Part shown: positions 6,509 to 13,490 of the stretch, piece after piece
Position numbering within the stretch: position 1 is the stretch's first letter
Layout: every line of letters begins with the position of its first letter
Assembly (NCBI GenBank): GCA_019308905.1
Contig: JAFDHF010000058.1
Span: forward strand, 1 to 34,085
Origin: Deltaproteobacteria bacterium
GTDB lineage: Bacteria; Desulfobacterota; BSN033; WVXP01
DNA length: 34,085 nt
Reading direction: 5' to 3'
Notes under the pieces: model-generated
The model's input: the letters and a program-made list of their open reading frames with translations, nothing else
Told to the model about the DNA's origin: nothing
The model's database searches: none
Translations under genes and position numbers: made by a program

Positions 6509-6928
6509 TTATGTTTGGTGACCTACTTCAGAAGGTAAATTGGTGTATCGGGGGAAGGCTTTTCGGAGCTCATTGTCGAAAGTAACAAGCTTTGATTTAT
6601 GTCTCCTTGCCAAGATTACCAAGAGAATATCCGCGATATCCAAGTGTGTCTCTCCGAATATTCGAATGGCTTCCCGCATCAGATCGTCGTCTTCAAACGA
6701 GAAAGACTCGACCTGTGCCATTTGGCTCAAAAACGCGTATATCTCCTCCCTTGGTCTTTCATAGCAGGAACTCAAGACCCAGGTGGCTTCGATAACGACC
6801 TCGTCAGGAATCAACATGGAGTTTGGAATTGAATCGTAGGCTTCGATCAATTGGTTGACCTGTTGGGCCTGTCCAGGATCGTCTTGCGTGACATAGCGGA
6901 CCAGGATGTTGGTATCCAGAATGATCAT
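6509..6928 (-). CDS. vapC: PIN-domain toxin VapC
   Basis: A 139-residue PIN-domain ribonuclease. The family uses conserved acidic residues to bind metal and cut RNA, often initiator tRNA or rRNA. Visible are the N-terminal DTN motif (Asp5) in ILDTNILVRYV, the glutamate in VVIEATWVL, the aspartate in HLDIADILL and the FDNEL motif. The start codon overlaps the antitoxin stop in an ATGA, so the two are translationally coupled. It belongs to the cassette between arrays 4 and 5. Confidence 0.92.
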   Translation of the reverse strand: MIILDTNILVRYVTQDDPGQAQQVNQLIEAYDSIPNSMLIPDEVVIEATWVLSSCYERPREEIYAFLSQMAQVESFSFEDDDLMREAIRIFGETHLDIADILLVILARRHKSKLVTFDNELRKAFPRYTNLPSEVGHQT

Positions 6929-7173
6929 GACCGTCTTGCCCTTTCAACTCTCTTTTTCCGGACCGCGAGCTTCATCTGTTCCAATGTCACTCTCTTGGGG
7001 TCCTTGAAGAATCCCTTAAGGGCTTTGGCGGAGCTTTTCACGGGAACAATTCGGACACTCCCGTCATCCATCGGGATGAATGAGATGCGGTCATTTGGGC
7101 CGATCTGCAGGAGCTCCCGAATGGACTTCGGGATCGTGGTCTGGCCTTTTGAGCTCAGCACTGAGATTGCCAT
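6925..7173 (-). CDS. vapB: AbrB/SpoVT-type antitoxin (VapB)
   Basis: An 82-residue antitoxin with an AbrB-like swapped-hairpin DNA-binding domain: VLSSKGQTTIPKSIRELL is the characteristic first hairpin, followed by GPNDRISFIPMDDGSVRIVPV. The basic C-terminal tail should contact the PIN toxin encoded next. The start is an ATG with GGGAGG five bases upstream. A weak promoter (TTGAGT, 17 bases, TGTAAA) lies about 35-65 bases upstream, with a short inverted repeat near CTTAC-GTAAAG. Confidence 0.9.
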   Translation of the reverse strand: MAISVLSSKGQTTIPKSIRELLQIGPNDRISFIPMDDGSVRIVPVKSSAKALKGFFKDPKRVTLEQMKLAVRKKRVERARRS

Positions 7174-7307
7174 GATTGCCTCCCGACAGTAAGAAAGAAG
7201 AGTTGCCAGCTCTCAAATACTGTCTTTACATTCATAGAAGAATCTTTACTCAAAAGTAAGTATACCAAGGGACTTTGGAGGTGTCAACAGAACGGAGCGG
7301 CGACGGG

Positions 7308-7580
7308 GGGGAGAGATCGTGTTCGTGGGGAAGGATCGTGTTCGTGAGGCGTGCTCGTGGATAAAGATCGTGACTCGTGTTCGTGGTTCGTGATCGTAGG
7401 GAAAGATCGTGATTCGTGTTCGTGGATAAGGAGCGTGTTCGTGATTCGTGGTTCGTGTTTGTGGGCGTGGTTCGTGATTGTGGGAGAGGATTCGTGTTCG
7501 TGTACGTGTTCGTGGATAAAGAGCGTGTTCGTGATTCGTGGTTCGTGTTCGTGGGCGTGGTTCGTGATCGTGGGAGAGGA
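7308..7580 (+). repeat. CGTG array 5
   Basis: The last array, same orientation and grammar as the others. A segment of about 65 bases starting with GATAAGGAGCGTG at 7424 is repeated at 7514 (GATAAAGAGCGTG) with about three differences, a period of 90. It ends right before the ribosome binding region of the zinc-ribbon gene at 7601. Confidence 0.94.
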
Positions 7581-7600
7581 CAGAAGGAGGGGGCGGAGAG

Positions 7601-7912
7601 ATGAAGATAATCTGTCTGGAATGCCATCGTGAGCTCAGAGAGGAGTCTCCCTTTGATGATCCTGGTGAGATACACACGGTCTGCCCTCAGTGTCTTCAAA
7701 GAGCCGTGAGGAGGGCCGCGGAAGGGGATCCGAGAGGTGAACCCGTGGGAACTGCCAGGATGGAGATGCGTCTTGAGCTCAGCCTGAAAGTGGATACACC
7801 GGAGTGGAAGGACCAGGGGCACGGGAAGGGGCCGGCCGAGGAGGGGGAGCCGTCCACACGCGATGAGATGGCCGAATGGCTCACCGATGGTTGGGAACTG
7901 GAAAGGCGTTAA
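7601..7912 (+). CDS. Small zinc-ribbon protein, function unknown
   Basis: A 103-residue soluble protein. Two CxxC knuckles, Cys5/Cys8 and Cys28/Cys31, form a likely N-terminal zinc ribbon. The rest is charged, without a recognised domain. A strong purine-rich ribosome binding site (AGGAGGGGGCGGAGAG) precedes the ATG, right at the edge of array 5. It lies 45 bases before PrsK on the same strand and may be co-transcribed with it. I do not recognise the family. Confidence 0.7.
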   Translation: MKIICLECHRELREESPFDDPGEIHTVCPQCLQRAVRRAAEGDPRGEPVGTARMEMRLELSLKVDTPEWKDQGHGKGPAEEGEPSTRDEMAEWLTDGWELERR

Positions 7913-7957
7913 GACTCGACTAGTGGGCCCGGCTCGATTACCTTTGCCGGAAGAATC

Positions 7958-10123
7958 ATGACAGGAATGAAACTCATCTGCTACCTGCCGGCCTTTGCCG
8001 GCTTCCTGGCTTTCTGGGGGATAGGGGGCTATGTCTTTCTCAGGAGAAGGGGGAGCCCGGTCAACCTGCTCTTTGCTCTCGGAATGGGTTTTCTTGGTCT
8101 CCTGGAATTCGGGAATCTCATGAGCCTGATGTACCTCGAAAGGAGCACTCGGCTTGTCCTTGCCTGGAACCGGGTTTCCCTGGCGGCTGAATCCCTGCTT
8201 CCAGGGACATGGTTTGCTTTTGTTATGGCCTTTGCCCGCGAGGGGGACAGGTATGGAGGAAAAGGGTGGAAGGCGGCGGCTACCGTCTTCTTGGGCGGGT
8301 CGGTCTTTTTTGCCGTCTCTGCCATCTTCGGCCTGCTCGGGGTCTTCGCGGGGGATCACCCCGCCTATCTGACCCTGGGAACGGCCGGGAAGGCTTTCTA
8401 CGTCTTTGTCTTGACGGGCTCGGTTGGGGTTGTGGTCGGCCTGGAGCACACGGTCCGCCGTTCCGGGGGAGTACAGAGAAGCAGGATCAGGACCTTCTGC
8501 CTCGGCCTGGGGGGACTGTTCGCCTTTCTTGTCTACGGGGCCAGCCAGGTCCTCTTGTTTTCCAGGATTAATCTGAGGATGATACCGCTCGAGTCGTCGG
8601 TCTTTGTGATCTGCGCGCTGATGATCGGTTTTTCTCTCGTGCGCCACCGCCTCATGGAGGCGGATCTGTACGTCTCGAGATTCGTTGTCTACAACTCTTT
8701 CACGGTACTCGTTGCCGGGGGATATCTGGTTGCCGTGGCCTCGTTGGGCCAAGGTGTGAGATTCTTTGACATCGTTCCGGGGTATCCTCTTGAGATCCTC
8801 TTTTTGTTCCCGGCCGTTCTCCTCCTTGCGGTCCTCTTGCTGTCGGACCGACTCCGGTCGAAGGCGAGGACGATGATAAACAGGCATTTCTACCGGAGCC
8901 GGTACGATTACAGGGAGGAATGGCTCAGGTTTTCCGAGAGACTCAGCCTGAACCTCGAACTCGAAAAGCTCGTCTCAACCATTGTAGATGTACTCCGGGA
9001 TTCGGTGGGTGTGAGGGAAGCATCGCTGTGGCTGCTCGAGGAGCCGCCTGACGGGACGATGGTACCCGTGGGGCCCGGGGCTTCAGGCCGGAAAGACGGC
9101 AAGAAGGATCGATTGAGAGCGGACCAGGATTTCCTGAGAAGGCTGGAAGAGAAAAGGGCCCCCTTTGCGCCCGTGGCTCCCTGGGCCCGGGGATTTGCTG
9201 CCGCCAACCGTGAGATTCTCAGCAGGTTGAATCCCTCCTTGATAGTGCCGATGGTTTCAAGGAGAGGGGCGGTGGGGCTGATCTTCTTGGGAGAGAAGAC
9301 AACAGGGGAGCCTTTCCTGGCTGATGATCTCGACCTGTTGCGGTCTGCCGGCGCCCAGATCGCCAGCGCCGTCGTGAATGCGAAGCTCTCAGAGGAGCTG
9401 GTCATGGCCAGGGAGATGGAGGTGTTTTACCGCCTTTCCTCCTTTGTACTTCACGACCTGAAGAATCTCGTATCGAGCCTGTCTCTGGTCCTGGAGAATG
9501 CGGGCGAGCACATGGGGGATCCCGAGTTCCGAGAGGACGCCCTCCAGACGATCGGGAGAAGTGTGGAGAAGATGAAGGCCCTCATGGGGAGGCTATCCGG
9601 CAACGGCGGAGGGCTCAGGCCGAATCTGCAAGAGACAAGCCTGAACGGTGTTGTTCTGGAAGTGGCGGGACGACTGGCCCGGAGGGGGGGCAACGGGAGG
9701 GTTAAGGTCAAGACCGATCTGGCTGAAATCCCGAGAGTCATGGCGGATAGGGAACAGATGGAGAGGGTCGTCCTCAATCTCCTTGTCAATGCCTTTGATG
9801 CCCTGGAAGCAGGTGGAACCATCACCGTGAGGACCCGCCTCCTGGATGGTGACGGGAAGGTGGTCCTTTCGGTTTCGGACGATGGGCCGGGGATCCCAAG
9901 GGAGGTCGCCGAGAAGCTGCTCTTCAGACCATTCGGTTCCACGAAAAAGGAGGGCCTCGGGATAGGGCTCTACCAGTGCAAGACCGTGGTTGAGGCCCAT
10001 CACGGGACGATCGAGGTGGAGAGCGAAGAGGGCAAGGGGAGCACCTTCCGGGTGATTCTGCCGGCTCTAAGTCCGGGACCGGCCTTAAGTTTCGAGAATC
10101 GGTTGGAGGTTGCCACCTCGTAG
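7958..10123 (+). CDS. prsK: PEP-CTERM system sensor histidine kinase PrsK
   Basis: A 721-residue membrane sensor kinase of the exosortase/PEP-CTERM system. The first 300 or so residues hold about eight to ten hydrophobic segments. A GAF domain follows at roughly 330-480, then the phosphoacceptor motif FVLHDLKN with His499, and an HATPase domain with the N box (NLLVNAFDAL), SDDGPGIP and GLGIGL (about 666-670). This whole arrangement and the HDLKNLVSSLSLVLENA segment are characteristic of PrsK. The expected partner is PrsR, encoded 4.6 kb away on the other strand. The signal sensed is unknown. The ATG at 7958 has GGAAGA only three bases upstream; the ATG at 7967 is an alternative. Confidence 0.93.
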   Translation: MTGMKLICYLPAFAGFLAFWGIGGYVFLRRRGSPVNLLFALGMGFLGLLEFGNLMSLMYLERSTRLVLAWNRVSLAAESLLPGTWFAFVMAFAREGDRYGGKGWKAAATVFLGGSVFFAVSAIFGLLGVFAGDHPAYLTLGTAGKAFYVFVLTGSVGVVVGLEHTVRRSGGVQRSRIRTFCLGLGGLFAFLVYGASQVLLFSRINLRMIPLESSVFVICALMIGFSLVRHRLMEADLYVSRFVVYNSFTVLVAGGYLVAVASLGQGVRFFDIVPGYPLEILFLFPAVLLLAVLLLSDRLRSKARTMINRHFYRSRYDYREEWLRFSERLSLNLELEKLVSTIVDVLRDSVGVREASLWLLEEPPDGTMVPVGPGASGRKDGKKDRLRADQDFLRRLEEKRAPFAPVAPWARGFAAANREILSRLNPSLIVPMVSRRGAVGLIFLGEKTTGEPFLADDLDLLRSAGAQIASAVVNAKLSEELVMAREMEVFYRLSSFVLHDLKNLVSSLSLVLENAGEHMGDPEFREDALQTIGRSVEKMKALMGRLSGNGGGLRPNLQETSLNGVVLEVAGRLARRGGNGRVKVKTDLAEIPRVMADREQMERVVLNLLVNAFDALEAGGTITVRTRLLDGDGKVVLSVSDDGPGIPREVAEKLLFRPFGSTKKEGLGIGLYQCKTVVEAHHGTIEVESEEGKGSTFRVILPALSPGPALSFENRLEVATS

Positions 10124-10397
10124 AAAAACCCCTGGCAGGTGGAACGGGCTCTCTGGGATGTAAAGCCCATCCTCCTGGTTCGGGCGGTCTTCGGCCATCG
10201 AAAAAGAGCGATCAAGGGGAGTTCCCATTTGAGAATCAAGAAGTATCCTTTCGAATCAAGGCACCTTAGAACATGTGCTCCGAAAAACGGGGGAACTCCT
10301 CGGCGAATCAATCACGTAGGACCCAGCCATAGGGGTGATGTCTTGTCATTTAGGAATCCAAAAGAGGTGGGCGGGAGGGCACAGAGGGATGAACCGG
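10124..10397. other. Intergenic region with an inverted repeat
   Basis: No gene is seen between the convergent PrsK and HepT genes. GGGGAGTTCCC near 10217 pairs with GGGGGAACTCC near 10289 at ten of eleven positions, with about 60 bases between. There is no T-tract to make it a clear terminator. CGATCAAGG, GAATCAAGA and GAATCAAGG occur inside. Confidence 0.45.
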
Positions 10398-10859
10398 TCA
10401 TCGCTCTTTCATTTTGGCGCGTGCGTCGTATTTCTTAAGGAAGGTGTGCATCTCGGATCCAAACCGTTCAATATCCTGCAATTGTTCACGCACTATTTGA
10501 AAGAGCTCCTTCGGTGTGATCTCGTGGTAGAAATGGACCATGCGGTTCCGGTAGCCCGCCATTCTGATGAGGGTCTCGGAATATGGACCGGAGACGATTT
10601 CCTTTTCTCCCAGAAGGCGGGCAATCTGCTTGGATTCCAATTCCTTGACGCCGAACGTCTTTGAGAGAATATGGCGCCCCAGGTCGAAAACGGTCTCCAG
10701 GGCTCTCCGTAAGTAGCTCTCGACAGCCGCTGGATTTCTTTTGTCCGAGAGAAAATCGTCCTCCTCCATGGCGGAGAACTCGCGGAGGGTCAAGACGTAT
10801 TCCTGCAACCGGGCAAGGCCGGTCAGGATTCTCTCCTTATCCAATTTCGAAATAACCAT
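10398..10859 (-). CDS. hepT: HEPN-domain toxin HepT
   Basis: A 153-residue helical protein of the HepT (formerly DUF86) family, the ribonuclease toxin of MNT-HEPN modules. The active-site RX4HXY motif is intact as R104-NRMV-H109-F-Y111, and the ESYLRRALETVFDLGRHIL region is typical. In characterised systems the cognate MntA adds AMP groups to the tyrosine of this motif and so silences the RNase. The MntA-like gene lies just upstream and overlaps this one by 23 bases, giving the standard antitoxin-first order. Confidence 0.93.
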   Translation of the reverse strand: MVISKLDKERILTGLARLQEYVLTLREFSAMEEDDFLSDKRNPAAVESYLRRALETVFDLGRHILSKTFGVKELESKQIARLLGEKEIVSGPYSETLIRMAGYRNRMVHFYHEITPKELFQIVREQLQDIERFGSEMHTFLKKYDARAKMKER

Positions 10860-11283
10860 CTTCGAGGGCCTCCATTACTTCTCTCTCGAATGTCTCCTTG
10901 TGGAAAGAGATGTCCGAGGCGAAGCTTAGAACAGTCCCTTCGTAGAGATCCACATCCCGTTCCGATTCAGCGTAGATCAATTCGCCTTTGATGGCCTCGA
11001 ACTGAAAGAGGTAGCTCGTTTCCTGGAGAAAGATCGGATCGACCGGGAAAGGATCGAAGATTCTTGCCAGGTCCGCGTATATGGCACCGTAGGCCTGCAT
11101 CCTTGCTTCGGGAAGCACTTTGAAAACAAGGCCGATGTCCAGGTCAGAGGCGGCGGTGGGCTGAACCGGGTGGCCTTGAAGATAAGCTTTTCCGGCCTCC
11201 CGTTGAGAACCGAAGAGGTAAGCCAGTATGATTCCATGGGCCTTGCAGCAGGAAGTCAGCGTGCCCATTCTGCGATTTGTCAA
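10837..11283 (-). CDS. mntA: MNT-family nucleotidyltransferase antitoxin MntA
   Basis: A minimal nucleotidyltransferase expected to neutralise HepT by AMPylation. The catalytic pieces are LAYLFGS and SDLDIGLVF. The usual spacing from GS to DxD is about ten residues; here it is 20, so a short insertion (around AGKAYLQGHPVQP) lies in the active-site loop. A second acidic residue in FPVDPIFL completes the metal site. I choose TTG at 11283 (148 residues) because AGGAG lies just upstream; TTG at 11349 and ATG at 11268 are also in frame. It overlaps hepT by 23 bases. Confidence 0.87.
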   Translation of the reverse strand: MTNRRMGTLTSCCKAHGIILAYLFGSQREAGKAYLQGHPVQPTAASDLDIGLVFKVLPEARMQAYGAIYADLARIFDPFPVDPIFLQETSYLFQFEAIKGELIYAESERDVDLYEGTVLSFASDISFHKETFEREVMEALEDGYFEIG

Positions 11284-11448
11284 AAGACTCCTCCCTTTGA
11301 GTACCTTTGTATGTAAACAGTAGATCGGAATCGGGCGGTTTTCAACCAAGACGGCCGTCCTGGCTGCTGTTGACGGCGGGCCGGAGAGGGCAGATCCCTG
11401 TCAAACGATCGTTTTCGGCACAGATGAGTGGCGACGTTTTGCAGCCCT

Positions 11449-11874
11449 TCATATTTTCAGATCTTTCAGAGCCTCAATGAAGGGAAGTTCCTTTGCCCGG
11501 TCATAAAACCTATAGTCTGCGGTGATCATAGGAATTCCGTGAATCTGAGCCAGAGCGGCATAGGCCGCGTCGTAGACCGTGAAAGAGTGCCTGAAGGCAA
11601 GGTCAACAGCCGATTCCAAGATTTTGTGGGAATCTTCCAGAGTAATCTGCAGGTCAAGGAAATCTTTAATCGCCCTCCTGACTTCCGCGACTTTGAAGTT
11701 CGGGTTGAAACGCAAGGCGTTGCCCAATTCATAGATGATCAACGTCGGAGCGATGAATTGACAGGAACCATCGACATAGCCCTGGAGTAACCCATCCGCC
11801 TGGGCAAGATCATCTTCTCCAACGGTTGTGTACCATTTGACGGCAACGCTGGCATCGATCACGAACTCTCTCAC
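11449..11874 (-). CDS. vapC: PIN-domain toxin VapC (second module)
   Basis: A PIN-domain RNase of about 141 residues: FVIDASVAVKWY with the first aspartate, IYELGNALRF with the central glutamate, the VYDAAYAALA segment and MITADYRF with the last acidic position. The GTG at 11874 overlaps the antitoxin stop in GTGA, the common coupled arrangement; another GTG at 11889 would extend the protein by five residues. It is in a two-gene operon with the RHH antitoxin and is unrelated in sequence to the VapC at 6509. Confidence 0.9.
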   Translation of the reverse strand: MREFVIDASVAVKWYTTVGEDDLAQADGLLQGYVDGSCQFIAPTLIIYELGNALRFNPNFKVAEVRRAIKDFLDLQITLEDSHKILESAVDLAFRHSFTVYDAAYAALAQIHGIPMITADYRFYDRAKELPFIEALKDLKI

Positions 11875-12137
11875 CTTGAATCTCTCCACCTTCTTATTTC
11901 AGCAACTCCATCCCATTTCCCCGCTTTAGTCCGTAGCTTCTTTATGTCCAGCGACGCCCTCTTGATGACCGAACGTCTTTCTTTCTCTGCCTTTTCCTCT
12001 TCTCTTCTTCTCATAAACGAACGTAGGGCTCGCAAGATCAGACCGCTTCGCGTGGTGTTTTCTTCTTTGGCATATTTATCGATACTTTCCAATTCGTCCT
12101 GGGGAAGGGTTATATTTATCTTTATCGCCCGCCTCAC
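11871..12137 (-). CDS. Ribbon-helix-helix antitoxin (VapB-like)
   Basis: An 88-residue protein with an N-terminal RHH fold: KINITLPQDELESIDKYA, then TTRSGLILRALRSFM. The C-terminal part is highly charged and probably wraps the toxin. GTG at 12137 is chosen as start because GGAGG lies six bases upstream; the frame is open further, but those residues do not fit an RHH strand. A strong promoter sits 32 bases upstream. It overlaps the downstream vapC by four bases. Confidence 0.87.
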   Translation of the reverse strand: MRRAIKINITLPQDELESIDKYAKEENTTRSGLILRALRSFMRRREEEKAEKERRSVIKRASLDIKKLRTKAGKWDGVAEIRRWRDSR

Positions 12138-12168
12138 TCGAGTCCTCCAAACAGTAGGGATCAGAGTA

Positions 12169-12197
12169 AGTATATTCTGGATGGCCGGCGTTGTCAA
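12169..12197 (-). promoter_or_regulatory. Sigma-70 promoter of the second VapBC module
   Basis: On the minus strand TTGACA (12192-12197) and TATACT (12169-12174) are 17 bases apart, five of six matches at -10 and six of six at -35. It is placed correctly for the RHH start at 12137. Confidence 0.75.
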
Positions 12198-12300
12198 AGA
12201 CGTCATCCCCTTGGAGGGGTGCCGGATTCAGGCCGTTGAGTGTGGAATATTCAAGACGGGTGCCTCCAGAATGCCGGAGTGAGCCGGCTTTGAAAGCCGG

Positions 12301-12378
12301 AACGATAGCAGATTCATCACGCACGTTTTGAAGACGGGGAAGGTGGTGTATGAGAAGGAGCGAACGGGAAGAGGGTGA
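12301..12378 (+). pseudogene. Relic: C-terminus of an MNT nucleotidyltransferase
   Basis: The + frame ending at TGA 12376-12378 reads [17 protein letters not shown], which resembles the end of MNT-family proteins (typically KTGKVVYER). No catalytic part remains upstream. It overlaps the start of a truncated HEPN gene, reproducing the order of a normal MNT-HEPN operon. Short, so assignment leans on the paired context. Confidence 0.55.
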
Positions 12379-12469
12379 ACGGTGGCTTGCTCAAGCGGCC
12401 GGGGATCTGCGATGGGCCGAGCACCTTGCAAAGGAGGGCGGCTGCCGCCCGAATTGTATCGGGGTGTAG
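12350..12469 (+). pseudogene. Relic: N-terminus of a HEPN-domain protein
   Basis: A 39-codon frame starts at ATG 12350 and reads [24 protein letters not shown], the typical first helix of a HEPN protein, before ending at a TAG at 12467. The remaining two thirds of the domain, including the RNase motif, are gone. It overlaps the MNT relic by 29 bases, as in intact modules, and lies 150 bases from the intact VapBC module on the opposite strand. Confidence 0.62.
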
Positions 12470-12539
12470 CACGGGGTTTCGATTCCTTTCTTGAAGCCGT
12501 CGGATTACCCTGATTTCGGGATGTGATTCCTCGGAGGAG

Positions 12540-13235
12540 CTATTCGACCTTGAAAACCACGGTGACGGTAGCCTCGATGGGGATCTCCCCGATTTGAACG
12601 GGAGTTTGAGTTCTTGCGGCCGCCAGGGCGTTCCCGTATACCGAGCGCTCCCTGGGGGAGCCGCCGTAGCTGATGTTCAGGATTCTTTGGATGGTCAGGC
12701 CGGCTGCCTTTGCCAGGGCACCGGCGGTCTTGATGGCCTGTTTCACGGCCCTGGCCGCCGCTTCTGTTTTCAGTTCCTCTTCATTGTCACACCTGAATGT
12801 CAGACCCCCCAGGCCGGTTGCCCCGGCAGCGGCGGCCTCGTCAATAAGCCTTCCGAGTTTGTCGAGGTCTCCTGTTTCGACTGTCGTGGTGTTTCTGGCC
12901 CGATAGCCTGCCGGGCGGGTCCTGTCTCCCTTCTTGTAAACCGGTGAGAGGGCGTAGGCCGATGTCCTCAACCTGTCACTTTTCGTCAGGATTTTTTTCA
13001 ATGCATCGAGCAGTCTCTGGGTCCGCGCTGCATTCTCGTTGACAGCGTCCTGAGCCTTTGCCCGGGTGACTTCGACAGAAAAAGAGAGGGCGGCAACAGT
13101 CGGTTTTGCCATGATCCTCGCCCTGCCCACGACCTCGATGGCCGGCGGTCCGGGGTAGCCCTGGGCCAGGGCCATGGAGGCAGAACCAGTGAAAGCAAGA
13201 ACGGTGCAGAGAATGCAGAGGAATCTCTTGTACAT
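12540..13235 (-). CDS. SIMPL-domain (DUF541) exported protein
   Basis: A 231-residue periplasmic or outer-surface protein. A signal peptide ending near ALAQG precedes a SIMPL domain: IEVVGRARIMAKPTVAALSFSVE is the usual first strand pair, and AGALAKAAGLTIQRILNISYG the conserved central part, with a final EATVTVVFKVE strand. Proteins of this family (such as E. coli YggE) are linked to oxidative stress or envelope function, with no defined reaction. It lies 255 bases downstream of the PEP-CTERM gene on the same strand, separated by a large stem-loop, so it is probably transcribed separately. Confidence 0.9.
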   Translation of the reverse strand: MYKRFLCILCTVLAFTGSASMALAQGYPGPPAIEVVGRARIMAKPTVAALSFSVEVTRAKAQDAVNENAARTQRLLDALKKILTKSDRLRTSAYALSPVYKKGDRTRPAGYRARNTTTVETGDLDKLGRLIDEAAAAGATGLGGLTFRCDNEEELKTEAAARAVKQAIKTAGALAKAAGLTIQRILNISYGGSPRERSVYGNALAAARTQTPVQIGEIPIEATVTVVFKVE

Positions 13236-13334
13236 GGGGAGCCTCCTGTGGTTCGGGTGGCACTTGAGATGGTAGAGAAAAACTCTTTGGAGCTCTCCCC
13301 TATTCTACAGGTTTTGAGGGGACGTGCAAGGGAA

Positions 13335-13417
13335 CAGGAACCGGAGTTTCCGCTTTCGCAATGTCGCTTACGGGGGGACGAAGGTATTTTCCGAAAGCCA
13401 GGAAACTCCGGATTCTG
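13335..13417. repeat. Long imperfect palindrome (stem-loop element)
   Basis: CCGGAGTTTCCGCTTTCG at 13341-13358 pairs with the segment 13392-13411 (CGAAAGC, a CA bulge, GGAAACTCCGG) to give an 18-pair stem. Beyond one A-A mismatch another five pairs (13335-13339 with 13413-13417, one G-T) extend it. The loop is 33 bases. No T-tract follows on either strand, so it is not a standard intrinsic terminator. It may be a REP- or MITE-like dispersed element or an mRNA-end structure after the PEP-CTERM gene. Confidence 0.8.
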
Positions 13418-13490
13418 CAAGAGCCCGAGGTCCGCGGCCCGGCCGATGACTCGCCGATTTTCTATTTCCTCGGGCGGCCGGGGCTGTTTT

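Noticed and set aside
3011-7580. CRISPR array interpretation of the CGTG repeats
   Set aside because: There is no constant 25-40-base repeat with unique spacers of similar size; the conserved word is four bases and spacers are drawn from a small vocabulary. No cas gene is present.
3011-7580. Integron-like cassette array
   Set aside because: No integrase gene and no attC-type inverted repeats; the array strand has no complementary arms.
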